From Planctomycetaceae bacterium (GTDB taxonomy: Bacteria > Planctomycetota > Planctomycetia > Planctomycetales > Planctomycetaceae): a DNA stretch of 64,000 nt. Below the pieces are notes generated by a model that did not search any database, was not told the DNA's origin, and was given only the letters and a program-made list of their open reading frames with translations. The DNA lies in assembly GCA_021732995.1 (NCBI GenBank), contig JAKFWA010000074.1:1-64000 (forward strand), read 5' to 3'. Shown here in pieces: positions 63,447 to 64,000 of the stretch. Both the position numbers and the translations under genes were made by a program. How positions within the stretch are numbered: the stretch's first letter is position 1; every line of letters starts with the position of its first letter.

Positions 63447-64000
63447 TTAACGCTCGCGCCAGAAGACGTCGTCAACGATGCCGAGCTTCTGCCGAGTGGC
63501 TTTCGTCTCGGCATGAAAGCGTTTGGCGTCCTGCGGGTAGCCCTTCGTGGGACGCAGGTCCGGCAGATGCTTCTGCCAGAAGGAATTGAAGAGTTCCAAC
63601 GCCACTTCGCGAGCGTACTTGCACACCATGGAGGCGACAGCGACCGGGAAATGAGCTTCCGCCTTCTGCTGAAAACGCAGTTCGCTGGGACCGAGTTTGT
63701 AGCGACTGCGCAGGCTGCCCTCTTCCAGCACGAAGACCATGCGACCATCGAGCACATCAATCAGCAGATCCGCATAGCGATCTCGTCCGCCGTGCTTATC
63801 ACCAATCACCAGCGTCACCTCATCAGCCGCATGATCCCAGACGGAACGCAACAATTGCATGCTGGCTCTTGAGAGCGCTGCCGCCTTGTTGTCTTGTTCG
63901 CGAACGAGCCGGTTGAAACGCTCCGTGAGAATCACGTCGCTGCGAATCGTGCGGCAGCGAATCTGGGCCTTAGCAAGCGACACCCGCAGTTCTTCTGCAG
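63447..64000 (-). CDS. RNase HII-like protein (5' partial at window edge)
   Basis: The frame runs through the right edge of the window, so the N-terminus is missing; 184 residues are visible. The region VASMVCKYAREVALELFNSFW followed by HLPDLRPTKGYPQDAKRF resembles the C-terminal part of RNase HII-type nucleases (helix with Ser-x-x-Ala-Lys then a KGY segment), and VIGDKHGGRDRYADLL supplies Asp residues that could belong to the active site. The catalytic N-terminal Asp/Glu pair would be outside the window. It may be a divergent planctomycete RNase H-like family rather than true RnhB; I am moderately sure of the fold only. Confidence 0.5.
   Translation of the reverse strand, partial: AEELRVSLAKAQIRCRTIRSDVILTERFNRLVREQDNKAAALSRASMQLLRSVWDHAADEVTLVIGDKHGGRDRYADLLIDVLDGRMVFVLEEGSLRSRYKLGPSELRFQQKAEAHFPVAVASMVCKYAREVALELFNSFWQKHLPDLRPTKGYPQDAKRFHAETKATRQKLGIVDDVFWRER

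Overview
The window reads as a stretch of chromosome from a member of the Planctomycetota, probably of the Planctomycetaceae/Planctomycetales type. The evidence is the gene content: two DUF1501 proteins and one DUF1800 protein, two giant exported proteins with the planctomycete LEPR-XLL-like N-terminus and calcium-binding RTX repeats, a YXWGXW-repeat protein, a PPC-domain protein, a redoxin/cytochrome c/copper-monooxygenase-like fusion, and many large proteins of unknown function behind signal peptides. Coding density is high, base composition is GC-rich, and no phage, insertion sequence, CRISPR array, rRNA or tRNA was found.

Layout. 1-5 kb: the tail of an acidic/lysine repeat protein, a leucine-rich-repeat protein, an SGNH-like hydrolase, a tRNA-dihydrouridine synthase and the redoxin/cytochrome fusion. 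5-10 kb, minus strand: DUF1501 protein, creatininase-family amidohydrolase, a membrane-anchored unknown and RibD (riboflavin synthesis). 10-19 kb, minus strand: a lone RND efflux permease and a Tad pilus/secretion block (TadG-like, CpaF/TadA ATPase, TadB, TadC). 19-22.5 kb: the YXWGXW-repeat protein and a sigma-70 factor, each followed by a clear terminator. 23-32 kb, plus strand: a small unknown, a SIS-domain isomerase overlapping a Clp-N/ThiD2/ThiE fusion, DUF1800, a short-chain dehydrogenase, an RluA-family pseudouridine synthase, a PPC-domain protein and a membrane-anchored unknown. 32-41 kb: a HEAT-repeat protein with a degenerate receiver-like segment, giant RTX protein 1 with a leishmanolysin-like protease core, and the second DUF1501 protein. 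41-47 kb: a chemoreceptor with a heme-binding sensor, a PQQ-type beta-propeller, a second LRR protein and a sugar-phosphate isomerase-like protein. 47-52 kb: a GntR-regulated ABC-2 transporter with a visible operator. 52-56 kb: pyrB with a dihydroorotase-like gene that has lost metal ligands, flanked by a methyltransferase and a small membrane protein. 56-61 kb: giant RTX protein 2 with an M36 (fungalysin) protease core. 61.5-64 kb: an amber-interrupted lipoprotein gene, two unknowns and a partial RNase HII-like gene.

The observations I rate highest are the pair of giant RTX metalloproteases (unrelated catalytic modules between matching N- and C-terminal ends, with a shared upstream DNA element); the Clp-N/ThiD2/ThiE fusion translationally coupled to a SIS-domain protein; and the pseudo-dihydroorotase next to aspartate transcarbamoylase. 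No complete, obviously new defence or mobile system was seen. Functions are inferred from motifs read by eye; no database search was run.
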